Shown in pieces: positions 7,139 through 15,516 of a stretch of DNA of 23,609 bases. Source of the DNA: a virus; the IMG/VR virus record IMGVR_UViG_3300000930_000256, positions 1 through 23,609 of that record; one strand, given 5' to 3'. Under the pieces are notes generated by a model, which did no database searches, was not told where the DNA came from, and saw only the letters and a program-made list of their open reading frames with translations. The position numbers were made by a program, and so were the translations under genes. Numbering within the stretch: position 1 is the first letter of the stretch; each line of letters begins with the position of its first letter.

Positions 7139-8013
7139 TGGAAAAGATTGAGTTCAAACCAATCCCTAGTGAATACTATGGGGATAATACTCGTTGGTTT
7201 ATTGCGACAGTAATCGATGCATCACCACCTTATGGATTTGAGGGACGTGTAAAGATTAGAGTACATGGTATTCATAGTCAATCAACTAAAGATATTCCGC
7301 AGACAGACCTTCCTTGGGCACAATGTGTTGTACCAACAACAGAAGGTGGTGTATCAGGAATAGGACGCATCCCACAATTACAACCAAGTGCTTTAGTCTT
7401 TGGTTTCTTTGTTGATGGTGTAAACTCTCAGACACCTATTATTATAGGAAGTCTTCCCCATATAGAATTACCCAACCTCTTACAATCAGAACAAGCGAAT
7501 GAGGATATTGGAGATGATACAAAACCAAATGGGGTATGGGAAAATGTTGTTAAGGTATTTCAACCAAAAGATGTTGATGTTCAAAACGAAGTAAGTGGTA
7601 ATATCAATAATCGAATTAAACAATCAAGAGAAAAAGCGACTGTTAGGTTCTTCCTAAATATAGGTTACACACTAAGACAGAGTATTGCAATTGCAAGTGG
7701 TTTGAGTATCGCAAGTGGTATGAGGACAGGGACGAATGTGCAGTCGAATGGATTGGGTAGGTTCTCAGAACAAAGATATTCTTTATTGAAACAGTTCTCC
7801 CCTAACTTTCCACACTTTTATACACAACTTGCTTTTATTGCATATGAACTTCGTGGAACTAAGAATGGTGCAAACATAAGACTTCTACGTTCAGATAAGA
7901 TAAAGGGTAAAGAGGGTACATGTGAAATATTTTGTAGATACTATCTCCAACACCCGTCATTATCAAAACAAACACAGTTCAAAGCACAAAGACTTTTGGA
8001 TAGGATTGGATAA
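7138..8013 (+). CDS. gp5: Baseplate hub protein: gp5-type OB-fold plus degenerate lysozyme-like domain
   Basis: Residues ~17-110 are a gp5/VgrG-type OB-fold: RWFIATVIDASPPYGFEGRV, VKIRVHG, DLPWAQCVVPTTEGG and FVDGVNSQTPIIIGSLP. In T4 gp5 this domain binds the gp27 trimer. Residues ~165-290 look like the phage tail lysozyme family (FLNIGYTLRQSIAIASGLSI ... YTQLAFIAYELRG ... FCRYYLQHP). However, the usual catalytic 'ESG' reads I-A-S-G with Ala192 in place of Glu, and the usual 'FGIAQW' block reads GLGRFSEQR (205-213). The domain is therefore probably inactive and structural. At 291 residues it lacks the T4 beta-helix, which is a separate gene further on. Its start and stop each overlap the neighbouring gene by one base. 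Confidence 0.85.
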   Translation: MEKIEFKPIPSEYYGDNTRWFIATVIDASPPYGFEGRVKIRVHGIHSQSTKDIPQTDLPWAQCVVPTTEGGVSGIGRIPQLQPSALVFGFFVDGVNSQTPIIIGSLPHIELPNLLQSEQANEDIGDDTKPNGVWENVVKVFQPKDVDVQNEVSGNINNRIKQSREKATVRFFLNIGYTLRQSIAIASGLSIASGMRTGTNVQSNGLGRFSEQRYSLLKQFSPNFPHFYTQLAFIAYELRGTKNGANIRLLRSDKIKGKEGTCEIFCRYYLQHPSLSKQTQFKAQRLLDRIG

Positions 8014-10001
8014 TGAGTACTAAAGACGATGTAAACATAAAACTCAGACAACAGGGTCAGTCTGCGGGTAAAACTAAACAAGAATATAAAGTTATAACGA
8101 TAAGAGGTGTCGATGAAGACGGGTTCTCTTATACTGAAAAGAAGCGTGTCCCTGTTGAATCTTCTGAAGGTGCGGGATATCAAGATAAAGCGGTTACTGC
8201 ACAAGAAGGTAACTATGCAAAACAAGCGACCAAGGTAGGACAAACTGCGGGTGAAGTCAATGGTGGAGTACTATCAGTTGACGAACCAAACGAAGAAGGT
8301 GAAGTAATCCTTAATGAAAGTATTGGTGAAATCACCGATGATGTTGGTCTTGATGGTCTTATAGACCCAACGACTAATTTGAATTATGGGCCAGGTATAC
8401 CATCCTTTAACTATTTTGAGATTGATTCAAACGGAGTTCAACAATTCAGTAATCTAGATTCCGCAGATTCTATTACCGCAGAAAAGGTCGGTGGTGATTC
8501 TGCACAACCTCTAAGTGATATTCTTAATTCATTGACAGGAATGGGAACTGCACTCACTAATCTGAACTCAGGACTTGCAGTAGTTGGTGCGGGTGGTATC
8601 AGTGGTGTCCAAGCAGGAATCGATGCTGGTGTTGCGGGTGCGAACCAACTCGTATCTGACGTAAAAGATGCAGTTGCAAATGTAGGTAGTGTTGCTGATG
8701 TGGGACAAATGGCGAATGTAGCACAAGATGCTGCTATGAATGCAATCAATGATGTTGCAAGTAATATCACATCTATTCCAACCTTTGCACCTGGCGCTAG
8801 TCTTAATAGTGTTACCCCCGACTCAGTATTAGAACAAGTAAATAATATATCAGGGTTTGGTGCTTTGAGTGCGTTAAAGACCGCTGCAAAGAATACCTTG
8901 AGTAAATTCCCTAGTGTTGCAAGTTTTATGGATAAGGCAAAAGACCTTGTCTCCGATGTACAATCTCTTTCAGATAGTATCACAAATTTCAATACAAATA
9001 TTACAACCCAAATCAACGAGGGACTTAGTGATGCGGGTGGTATTCTTCAAGATATTGGAGAAGGTATTACAGGTAAGGCAAAAGGAACTATTTCAGGTTT
9101 GGCAGGAAGTGCCGCTCCATTTAATAAAGAGAAGACTAAAGAACTCGTGGGTAAGACAAAAGGAAGTGTTTCTGAACAAGCAAGTGTGGTACAAGAGACA
9201 GTTGCAGTAAATCCTACAGTAACACCAAGAATGCAAGAGGTGGTTAGTGAAGTAGAGACTACAGAAACCACCCAAGAATTATCAAATCAAGTCCAAGACA
9301 AAGCTGCGGAAAAAGGTATTCCACCCGAAGAGGTTAGTGCAACTGTTGAAGTTATCGAACGTGCAGACGAAGAAGTACAATCCCTTGATACTACTATATC
9401 AGGGACTAATGTTGTGGACGCATCTTTCTTTGAAGAGAGTAAACCAATTGATGCAAGTACACAGAAATGGAGTGGTAGAGACACCAAGGATGATGCATTT
9501 ACATACGTATCATCTGTAGAAGAACTTGAAGCGGAAATACGTTCTATAGAAAGAACTCTACAATCTGTAGTTATTCATGCAACCGAAACAACCACGGATA
9601 AGAATATTGGTGCAATTGAAATAAACAATATACAAAAAGATTTAGGTCTTGATGGTATTGGATATCACTATGTGATTAGAAGAGATGGTAGATTACAACG
9701 TGGTAGACCCATCAATAAAAAGGGTGAACATCTCGCATCTCTAGATGCAACATCGATTGGTGTTGTATTGGTTGGTGGTTTAAACTGTTCTTCAGGGGAA
9801 GCAAACCCTACAATGTATAGGTCTTCTCAATCATTTACCATGATACAGTATAACACACTTGAAAAGATATTGCAAGCGTTTTATAGAAGATATCCTGGCG
9901 GGTTAGTCTTTGGTCACAATGACCTTGATGAAGATGAGTTCGACCCATACTTTGATGTTGAAGATTATATCGAAGCGACATTTAGGAAAACAAACGGATG
10001 A
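8013..10001 (+). CDS. Hub-associated protein with C-terminal N-acetylmuramoyl-L-alanine amidase domain
   Basis: This is a 662-residue protein. Residues 1-~500 are low-complexity, Ala/Ser/Gly/Asp-rich and probably largely helical (for example ANVAQDAAMNAINDVASNIT, and repeated 'DVQSLSDSITNFNTNITTQI'-type stretches). Residues ~515-660 are an amidase_2/PGRP domain: VVIHATE, GIGYHYVIRRDGRLQRGRPI, SIGVVLVGG, GHNDLDEDEFDPYFDV. The likely zinc ligands are His522, His635 and Asp644, an AmpD-like His-His-Asp set. The AmpD/T7-type catalytic Lys two residues before the third ligand is replaced by Glu642. The expected activity is cleavage of the amide bond between MurNAc and L-Ala in peptidoglycan during infection. 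It lies between the gp5-like and needle genes, where the lysozyme domain sits in T4 gp5, and overlaps the needle gene by ATGA. Confidence 0.85.
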   Translation: MSTKDDVNIKLRQQGQSAGKTKQEYKVITIRGVDEDGFSYTEKKRVPVESSEGAGYQDKAVTAQEGNYAKQATKVGQTAGEVNGGVLSVDEPNEEGEVILNESIGEITDDVGLDGLIDPTTNLNYGPGIPSFNYFEIDSNGVQQFSNLDSADSITAEKVGGDSAQPLSDILNSLTGMGTALTNLNSGLAVVGAGGISGVQAGIDAGVAGANQLVSDVKDAVANVGSVADVGQMANVAQDAAMNAINDVASNITSIPTFAPGASLNSVTPDSVLEQVNNISGFGALSALKTAAKNTLSKFPSVASFMDKAKDLVSDVQSLSDSITNFNTNITTQINEGLSDAGGILQDIGEGITGKAKGTISGLAGSAAPFNKEKTKELVGKTKGSVSEQASVVQETVAVNPTVTPRMQEVVSEVETTETTQELSNQVQDKAAEKGIPPEEVSATVEVIERADEEVQSLDTTISGTNVVDASFFEESKPIDASTQKWSGRDTKDDAFTYVSSVEELEAEIRSIERTLQSVVIHATETTTDKNIGAIEINNIQKDLGLDGIGYHYVIRRDGRLQRGRPINKKGEHLASLDATSIGVVLVGGLNCSSGEANPTMYRSSQSFTMIQYNTLEKILQAFYRRYPGGLVFGHNDLDEDEFDPYFDVEDYIEATFRKTNG

Positions 10002-11503
10002 CAACTAAGAACGACAATTTCGAAGGAAGAGTTGATAAACTAGGTGAAGGTCTAGAATTAACTCTTGGTGTTCCACAGGATGGTGGAGTTGACCCAACAG
10101 GTGAGTATCCTAAGAGGGATTATAACTTTGGGTCTTCACTAAACCAAGCAGCACGTGGTACAAAGATTAATGAACTCTATATCGGGGGTGGTGATATAGG
10201 ACTATCTCTTGATATTGCACCTCAACGACCATCCGAATATCCATTTAACCAAGTACAAGAAACTCCGAGTGGTCATGTTATTGAGATGGATGACACTGCG
10301 GGTGGTGAACGTGTTCTTATTAAACACCGTAAAGGTGCGGGAGTAGAACTTCGTGCGGACGGTTCTGTTATTATATCTTCTGTTAATAACAAGGTTGAAG
10401 TAACAGGTGGTGACCAAACTACTATTGTAGAGGGTCATGGTAATCTTATCTACAAAGGTAATTTAAATCTTGTGGTCACTGGAGATTACAACGTGGATGT
10501 GGGTGGTAACTACAATGTTCAAGTTGCGGGAACTCGTGTAACAAGTATCGGAAGAAATAGTAGTGAACATATCGAAGGTAATAATACTCAAATCATTAAA
10601 AAGAATAGGTCTACTCGTATTGTAGGAAAAGATACTAAGATGACTTATGGAACTCAATCCGATTATATTCGTGGTGATGCCAAGAAATGGGTACAGGGTG
10701 CATTCGAGACTGCGGTTGAAACTAATATGTTTACCTCTGCAAAGAACTCATATGCAGTAACATCCAAAACCTCTTCTCTAGTGGGTAATGATTTTGTATC
10801 TGTCATGGGTAATGATGGTACAATTGGTGGAACTAACGTTGACTTCACGGGTAAAGCATATATGGGTAAAGAAGGCCCGACTGCATACACAAGTGGTGCA
10901 TCATTCTATGGTACATTCCTAGGACAAGCAACTGAATCAATTTTCTCACAATTTGCATGGCAGGCAGACCGTTCCAAACATGCAGAATGGTCAGATATAT
11001 CTGCTGACCTCAATGGAACATTTACTGTTGCTGCTGGGGTTCATACTGGATACGTTAAAGGTGCAGAACACGGTCATGAAGCAAAAGGTTATGACATTAA
11101 AATGAATCAAGAAATATTACAACCTGATGGGCCACCTCCTGTTGCACCCCTTATTGGTGCATACACAAGTATGGGTGACTTTTCAATTCGTACAGTAGTA
11201 ATTGATGCGGATGATAGGTTGTTGAACAAGATGATATTCACAGATGACTATCAGAACTACTTTAATAAACCACCTACAACTCAAGAGATACGTAGTGCGT
11301 TCCGTGACCCATCTATTAAAGATGCGTTGGGTGGACAAATGGTAACTGAACAAAGACTGTCATCAAACTATTCAAGAACAACCCCACCTAAAATTGGTAG
11401 GACATCTTCTTCTAAACCAACTCCAAGATTTGGATTTACTGCAATCGGAAACTCTACCGAAAATAGAGGAAAAAGATTTACACCGAAGGTATCAAGACGA
11501 TGA
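9998..11503 (+). CDS. gp5-type beta-helix needle (cell-puncturing spike) protein
   Basis: This 501-residue protein corresponds to the C-terminal part of T4 gp5. Residues ~88-130 (TPSGHVIEMDDTAGGERVLI, KHRKGAGVELRADGSVII) are the VgrG/gp5 spike entry motif. From residue 138 to 234 a glycine falls on every eighth position (138, 146, 154, 162, 170, 178, 194, 210, 218, 226, 234), broken only at 186 (Arg) and 202 (Lys). This is the VxGxxxxx octad pattern of the T4 gp5 triple-stranded beta-helix. The remaining ~265 residues, with a Gly/Ser/Thr-rich region and a basic Ser/Pro-rich tail, have no clear counterpart. It overlaps the upstream amidase gene and the downstream gene by ATGA, so all three are probably made in coupled fashion. 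I found no PAAR tip gene in the window. Confidence 0.9.
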   Translation: MTTKNDNFEGRVDKLGEGLELTLGVPQDGGVDPTGEYPKRDYNFGSSLNQAARGTKINELYIGGGDIGLSLDIAPQRPSEYPFNQVQETPSGHVIEMDDTAGGERVLIKHRKGAGVELRADGSVIISSVNNKVEVTGGDQTTIVEGHGNLIYKGNLNLVVTGDYNVDVGGNYNVQVAGTRVTSIGRNSSEHIEGNNTQIIKKNRSTRIVGKDTKMTYGTQSDYIRGDAKKWVQGAFETAVETNMFTSAKNSYAVTSKTSSLVGNDFVSVMGNDGTIGGTNVDFTGKAYMGKEGPTAYTSGASFYGTFLGQATESIFSQFAWQADRSKHAEWSDISADLNGTFTVAAGVHTGYVKGAEHGHEAKGYDIKMNQEILQPDGPPPVAPLIGAYTSMGDFSIRTVVIDADDRLLNKMIFTDDYQNYFNKPPTTQEIRSAFRDPSIKDALGGQMVTEQRLSSNYSRTTPPKIGRTSSSKPTPRFGFTAIGNSTENRGKRFTPKVSRR

Positions 11504-12096
11504 GTGCTATATTAGTAGACCCCTTATACAACCCCAATCTTGCATCAAGTATTACATCTGCAACCAAGTTAGCTCCTGGCGTTACTATTGCAAAGTTTCT
11601 TGGTGCATATGGTGATAGAACATCACTTAATTTTATTATCAAAAATGACGAGAGACAACAACTTGCACGTAATTTATACTTGCATGGTATCGCAATTGAT
11701 AGTATCAATGGTAACACGACACACTTTAATGACGTTCGTCTGATTGTATCAGAAGGTATATTCAATGGTCGTAATGTTCCTGCTGCAGCAGATAATAAGA
11801 AAAAGAAAGATGGTGAGTTAGTTTACTATCAAGTAATAGATAGAGAAGGTAATATTGATTATGAAAAGACCTTTGATGTTGCGGTATACTGGAAAGACTT
11901 TATAAGGTTCAAGGAAATTAGACTTGATTATGATACATACAATCCCGATGGAACTTTATGTGCATCTATAGGATTGTTAATGCCAAGTGTTCCTGAATCC
12001 TTTGAGGTCACCTTCGACCAAAAGGTTACCACTTATTTCAATAACAAGTTACAGTCTAAAAACGAATTAGTAGAAATACTTGAAATCGTTGAATAA
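11500..12096 (+). CDS. Unrecognised virion-associated protein between needle and gp25
   Basis: This is a 198-residue protein that I do not recognise. It begins MSAILVDPLYNPNLASSITS, has a mixed alpha/beta look with SLNFIIKNDERQQLARNLYL and FDVAVYWKDFIRFKEIRLDY, a Lys-rich loop (DNKKKKDGE) at ~98-106, and an acidic end. No signal peptide, membrane segment or catalytic motif is evident. Its ATG overlaps the needle stop by four bases (ATGA), and it is the last gene before the gp25 promoter, so it should be made with the hub proteins. A minor hub, needle-associated or assembly role is possible; T4 has small genes (5.1-5.4) in the same interval, but I see no specific match. Confidence 0.8.
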   Translation: MSAILVDPLYNPNLASSITSATKLAPGVTIAKFLGAYGDRTSLNFIIKNDERQQLARNLYLHGIAIDSINGNTTHFNDVRLIVSEGIFNGRNVPAAADNKKKKDGELVYYQVIDREGNIDYEKTFDVAVYWKDFIRFKEIRLDYDTYNPDGTLCASIGLLMPSVPESFEVTFDQKVTTYFNNKLQSKNELVEILEIVE

Positions 12097-12101
12097 AAAC
12101 G

Positions 12102-12109
12102 TATAAATA
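12102..12109 (+). promoter_or_regulatory. T4-type late promoter (TATAAATA) for gp25-gp6
   Basis: A perfect TATAAATA lies in the 37-base gap between the unknown gene and gp25. The predicted start near 12115 gives a ~19-base leader with an AGGA ribosome site before the ATG at 12134. Confidence 0.75.
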
Positions 12110-12133
12110 GTAGTTTAGACTTAGGATAAAACG

Positions 12134-12583
12134 ATGGCAATCAAAAGGGCATTCGCACAAGAGGATACCAACTTACAGACTAATACTGTAAAGGGTTCTA
12201 GGGCGAGAGTATATAAAGATATCGACTTGTCATTTACTAAGAAACCCGTAAGTGGGGAAATATACAAGAAAGAAGATTCTGCCGCAGTCAAACAAGCGGT
12301 TAAGACTTTACTTATGACAAATTTCTTAGAGAAACCTTTTCAACCTCAGTATGGTGGAGATATCATAGGTCAATTGTTTGAACTTGCAGACGATGACATA
12401 GATGAAGAAATAGATTATAATATAAGACACCAAATTGAAACATACGAACCTAGAGCAGAAGTACTTGATGTAATTTCAACATCAATACCCGATAGAAATT
12501 CTCTTGAGGTAACTGTTAAATTTAAGGTAATAAATTCCAACGAAGTCGTTGAAGTAACTACGACATTATCAAGGTTAAGATAA
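12134..12583 (+). CDS. gp25: Baseplate wedge protein gp25
   Basis: This 149-residue protein matches the gp25/W family (T4 gp25 is 132 residues), a wedge component that starts sheath assembly and is conserved across contractile injection systems. It has an N-terminal strand (VYKDIDLSFTKKPVSGEIYK), a helix AVKQAVKTLLMTNFLEKPFQ, then PQYGGDIIGQLFEL, and the hallmark EPR motif (Glu105-Pro106-Arg107 in IETYEPRAEV). A C-terminal beta-hairpin (LEVTVKFKVINSNEVVEVTT) closes the fold. The gene follows its own late promoter, and gp6 begins one base after its stop, so the wedge partners are made together. Confidence 0.97.
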   Translation: MAIKRAFAQEDTNLQTNTVKGSRARVYKDIDLSFTKKPVSGEIYKKEDSAAVKQAVKTLLMTNFLEKPFQPQYGGDIIGQLFELADDDIDEEIDYNIRHQIETYEPRAEVLDVISTSIPDRNSLEVTVKFKVINSNEVVEVTTTLSRLR

Positions 12584-12584
12584 A

Positions 12585-14411
12585 ATGACAACAACAATCA
12601 AATCAACCGCACTAGATTTTGACAATATTAAGAATAACTTAAAAACGTTTCTTGCGAACAAATCAGAATTCAATGATTATAACTTCGAAGCGTCAGGTCT
12701 TTCAAATATTCTAGATGTTCTTGCATATAACACACACTACAATGGTTTGACTGCAAACTTTGCTTTGAATGAGTCCTTTATCAGTACTGCACAATTACGT
12801 TCTTCTGTTGTATCTCTTGCAGAGGGTATTGGTTATGTACCCGATTCTAAAACATCTGCGGTGTCAACAGTAAAATTATCCACATCTCTTGCGGGTGTAT
12901 CGGGTAGACCTTCATTGGTTCAACTTCCTTCGGGATTCAGTTTTACGTCTAATGTTGATGAAACCGATTATACATTCCAAACCACAGAAAACCTTACGGG
13001 TACAGATGATGGTAATGGATATTATGAATTCAAAACTGCGGATGCATCTAATATCATTTCTTTAACAGAAGGTACTGCAAGACAAAAGACTTTCTTGATT
13101 ACACAACAAGAAGAGAATGCGGTCTACATAATTCCTGACCCATCACTAGACACTTCTACTGCGGTCATTCGTGTATATGAGAGTTCAACATCAAATTCTT
13201 TTTCTACATACACAAATATTTTAAATGCAGTAACAATCAACCAACTATCAACACTGTATATTCTCAAAGAAACTCCTAACGGAAACTTTGAACTATCATT
13301 TGGTAATGGTAGTACTTTGGGTAGAGCACCTGAAGCGGGTGCAAAGGTTGTTGTATCTTATCTTGCATCAAGTGGTCAACCTGCCAATACCGCAAAGGTA
13401 TTCGAACCTGTGAATCAAATTACTGTTGGTGGTGTTGGATATCCTATTACTGTTGCAACAGTTGGTAATGCAGTTGGTGGTGGTGAAAGGGAATCACTAG
13501 AATCAATTCGTAAGAATGCACCATTCCAATATGCATCACAAAACAGAATGGTAACTCATCCCGATTACTCAACACTTGTACTACGAAACTTCTCTACATT
13601 GATTAGAGATATTAAGACGTTCGGTGGAGAAGATGCACTAGAACCCGAATTTGGTGTGGTTTTCATGTCAGTATTATTTAACGATGATGTACCTGACTCT
13701 ACAGTCACAGTAACAAAACAAGCAATCACAGACCTTGCAGAACAACTTAGTGTTGCATCATTTGAACTCAAGTTTGCTGACCCTGTCACTACGTTTATTG
13801 AATCTCGTGTATTCTTCCAGTTCAATCCACGATTGACCACACTATCACGTAACACAATTCAAGACAATGCACAGGCGGCAGTCGATAACTACTTCGCTAC
13901 AAACACTGGTGATTTTTCACAATCATTCAGACGTTCTAATATGTTAACATTAGTTGATGATGTGTCTCCCGCAATCCTATCGTCTCGTGCAGATATTTTC
14001 ATGCAGAGGAGATTTACTCCAATCCTATCTAGGGTTCAAGACCACAAAATAAGGTTCCCTGTAGAAATTTCGGGTACTGATGATGAGTTCTATAGAATTA
14101 CATCAACCCCATTTAGTTTTCAAGGACAAACATGTATTATCCGAAACAAGTTAAAAACAAATAAATTAGAAGTATACGACCAAGGTAATAATGTTATTAT
14201 CGTTGATAATGTGGGTGATTATAGTACGGATACTGTTAACATCGTAGGACTCCAAGTCGATGGTGTTGTAGGTGGTGGTTCATTCCTTAAATTGAGTGCC
14301 AAACCCGCAAACGAAAGTGCAATCTCTCCACTAAGACAAGACCTTTTAGAATATGATGCATCACAATCATTTACACGTGTAGTTGATATCGATACAGGAA
14401 TTACTAACTAA
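12585..14411 (+). CDS. gp6: Baseplate wedge protein gp6 (baseplate J-like)
   Basis: This 608-residue protein matches T4 gp6 (660 residues), which dimerises to form the continuous ring of the inner baseplate. The N-terminus is diagnostic: DNIKNNLKTFLANKSEFNDY, ILDVLAYNTHYNGLTANFAL, NESFISTAQLRSSVVSLAEG IGYVPDSKTSA. A GNGSTLGRAPEAGAKVVVSY segment and the central AVGGGERESLESIRKNAPFQ (the 'GGG..E....R...P' signature of J-like proteins) follow, then a C-terminal domain with FFQFNPRLTTLSRNTIQDNA and RRSNMLTLVDDVSPAILSSR. It follows gp25 by one base and overlaps the next gene by one base, so gp25, gp6 and the gene-7-position protein form one unit. Confidence 0.95.
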   Translation: MTTTIKSTALDFDNIKNNLKTFLANKSEFNDYNFEASGLSNILDVLAYNTHYNGLTANFALNESFISTAQLRSSVVSLAEGIGYVPDSKTSAVSTVKLSTSLAGVSGRPSLVQLPSGFSFTSNVDETDYTFQTTENLTGTDDGNGYYEFKTADASNIISLTEGTARQKTFLITQQEENAVYIIPDPSLDTSTAVIRVYESSTSNSFSTYTNILNAVTINQLSTLYILKETPNGNFELSFGNGSTLGRAPEAGAKVVVSYLASSGQPANTAKVFEPVNQITVGGVGYPITVATVGNAVGGGERESLESIRKNAPFQYASQNRMVTHPDYSTLVLRNFSTLIRDIKTFGGEDALEPEFGVVFMSVLFNDDVPDSTVTVTKQAITDLAEQLSVASFELKFADPVTTFIESRVFFQFNPRLTTLSRNTIQDNAQAAVDNYFATNTGDFSQSFRRSNMLTLVDDVSPAILSSRADIFMQRRFTPILSRVQDHKIRFPVEISGTDDEFYRITSTPFSFQGQTCIIRNKLKTNKLEVYDQGNNVIIVDNVGDYSTDTVNIVGLQVDGVVGGGSFLKLSAKPANESAISPLRQDLLEYDASQSFTRVVDIDTGITN

Positions 14412-15478
14412 TGAAATATTTAGATATTACACTTCAGGATATTAACCGAAGAGAACTTGACGTACCCGACTATAAAGTCAAAGAGGTGCTTCCTGAATTC
14501 TTCCGTGCGACCTATCCTAAGTTAATATCATTACTTGATAGTTATTATGAGTTCGAAGATACGGGTACTAATTCTCCCGCAAGATTTCTTAATGACTTAT
14601 TTAAAAGTCGTGATATAACACAGACAGATATTGAATTATTATCCTATATCGAAGATGAGTTGTTATTAGGACAAGCATACTTTGAGGGATTCAAAGATAA
14701 ACGTGCTGCGGCAAAATACTCAAACACTTTATATCGTTCAAAAGGTACTAAGTATTCAATACAACAGTTCTTCAGAACTTTCTTTGGTATAGACCCTGAT
14801 ATCATTTATACCAAAGAAAATGTATTTAAAGTGGGATTATCGGATTCACTCATTGGTTCAGAGTCACAAAGATACTTAACTAATGATAAACTATATCAAA
14901 CCTTTGCGTTATTAATTAAAGCAGAGATACCTTTTGCGAAGTGGAAAGAAACATATAAACTGTTTACTCACCCCGCAGGAATGTTTGTTGGTTCTGAAAT
15001 TCAAATCGTATCTTCAGTTACGGACTTGATGGAAGCGGATTCAAGTAAACCCGCACCAACACCACCTATTGTTATCGAAAATACCGCAGACCTTGGGTTT
15101 GTTCATATGGAAGGTCTCGATGTTATCAATCAGGGTGGATTACCAAGTGTGGATGTTACAAGTATTCTTGATGACCCATATGCAGATGCAACAGGTGTTA
15201 TGAGTCGAATAAATACTTACTTGAACTTAGAGAAGTTTGGTGATGATAGTATTAGAACAATTGATAGACAATATTCTTCACTACGAGAATTACAGATTGC
15301 GACTTCTCCAACGTTCGATGATTCTGACCTTGCAACAGATAGTGCTGGTGGAACATTGAAAGGTATGGATATGTCTAACAACTTCCACTTCGAAACGTTA
15401 GACCAAGAAGAACATCAATGGTGGAGTGGGGATTCGGATTTGTATTATTCTTTATTAGATAGTGCAAGTTGGTTATAA
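14411..15478 (+). CDS. Baseplate wedge protein in the gene-7 position (unassigned family)
   Basis: This is a 355-residue protein. The N-terminal two thirds are helical with strong motifs: VLPEFFRATYPKLISLLDSY, ARFLNDLFKSRDITQ, YIEDELLLGQAYFEGFKDKR, KYSNTLYRSKGTKYSIQQFF and RTFFGIDPDIIY. The last ~120 residues are polar and Asp/Ser-rich, ending in a Trp-rich stretch (HQWWSGDSDLYYS). It looks like a conserved marine T4-like structural family that usually follows gp6. In T4 the gene after 6 is 7, whose 1032-residue product bridges wedge proteins; this one is only a third as long, so equivalence is by position only. It overlaps gp6 by one base and ends just before a late promoter. Confidence 0.75.
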   Translation: MKYLDITLQDINRRELDVPDYKVKEVLPEFFRATYPKLISLLDSYYEFEDTGTNSPARFLNDLFKSRDITQTDIELLSYIEDELLLGQAYFEGFKDKRAAAKYSNTLYRSKGTKYSIQQFFRTFFGIDPDIIYTKENVFKVGLSDSLIGSESQRYLTNDKLYQTFALLIKAEIPFAKWKETYKLFTHPAGMFVGSEIQIVSSVTDLMEADSSKPAPTPPIVIENTADLGFVHMEGLDVINQGGLPSVDVTSILDDPYADATGVMSRINTYLNLEKFGDDSIRTIDRQYSSLRELQIATSPTFDDSDLATDSAGGTLKGMDMSNNFHFETLDQEEHQWWSGDSDLYYSLLDSASWL

Positions 15479-15483
15479 ACTCT

Positions 15484-15491
15484 TATAAATA
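15484..15491 (+). promoter_or_regulatory. T4-type late promoter (TATAAATA) for the fibre-gp8-DUF4815 unit
   Basis: A perfect TATAAATA sits in the 38-base gap after the gene-7-position gene. The predicted start near 15497 gives a ~20-base leader. The leader contains a GAAG ribosome-site-like element and a three-codon frame (ATG GAA CTT TAA, 15503-15514) before the real ATG at 15517. Confidence 0.75.
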
Positions 15492-15516
15492 GATAGAAGA
15501 CAATGGAACTTTAAAG

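Noticed and set aside
8438-9016. A 192-codon minus-strand open frame.
   Set aside because: It is antisense to the Ala/Ser-rich part of the amidase gene, where reverse frames stay open by composition; there is no start signal or motif.
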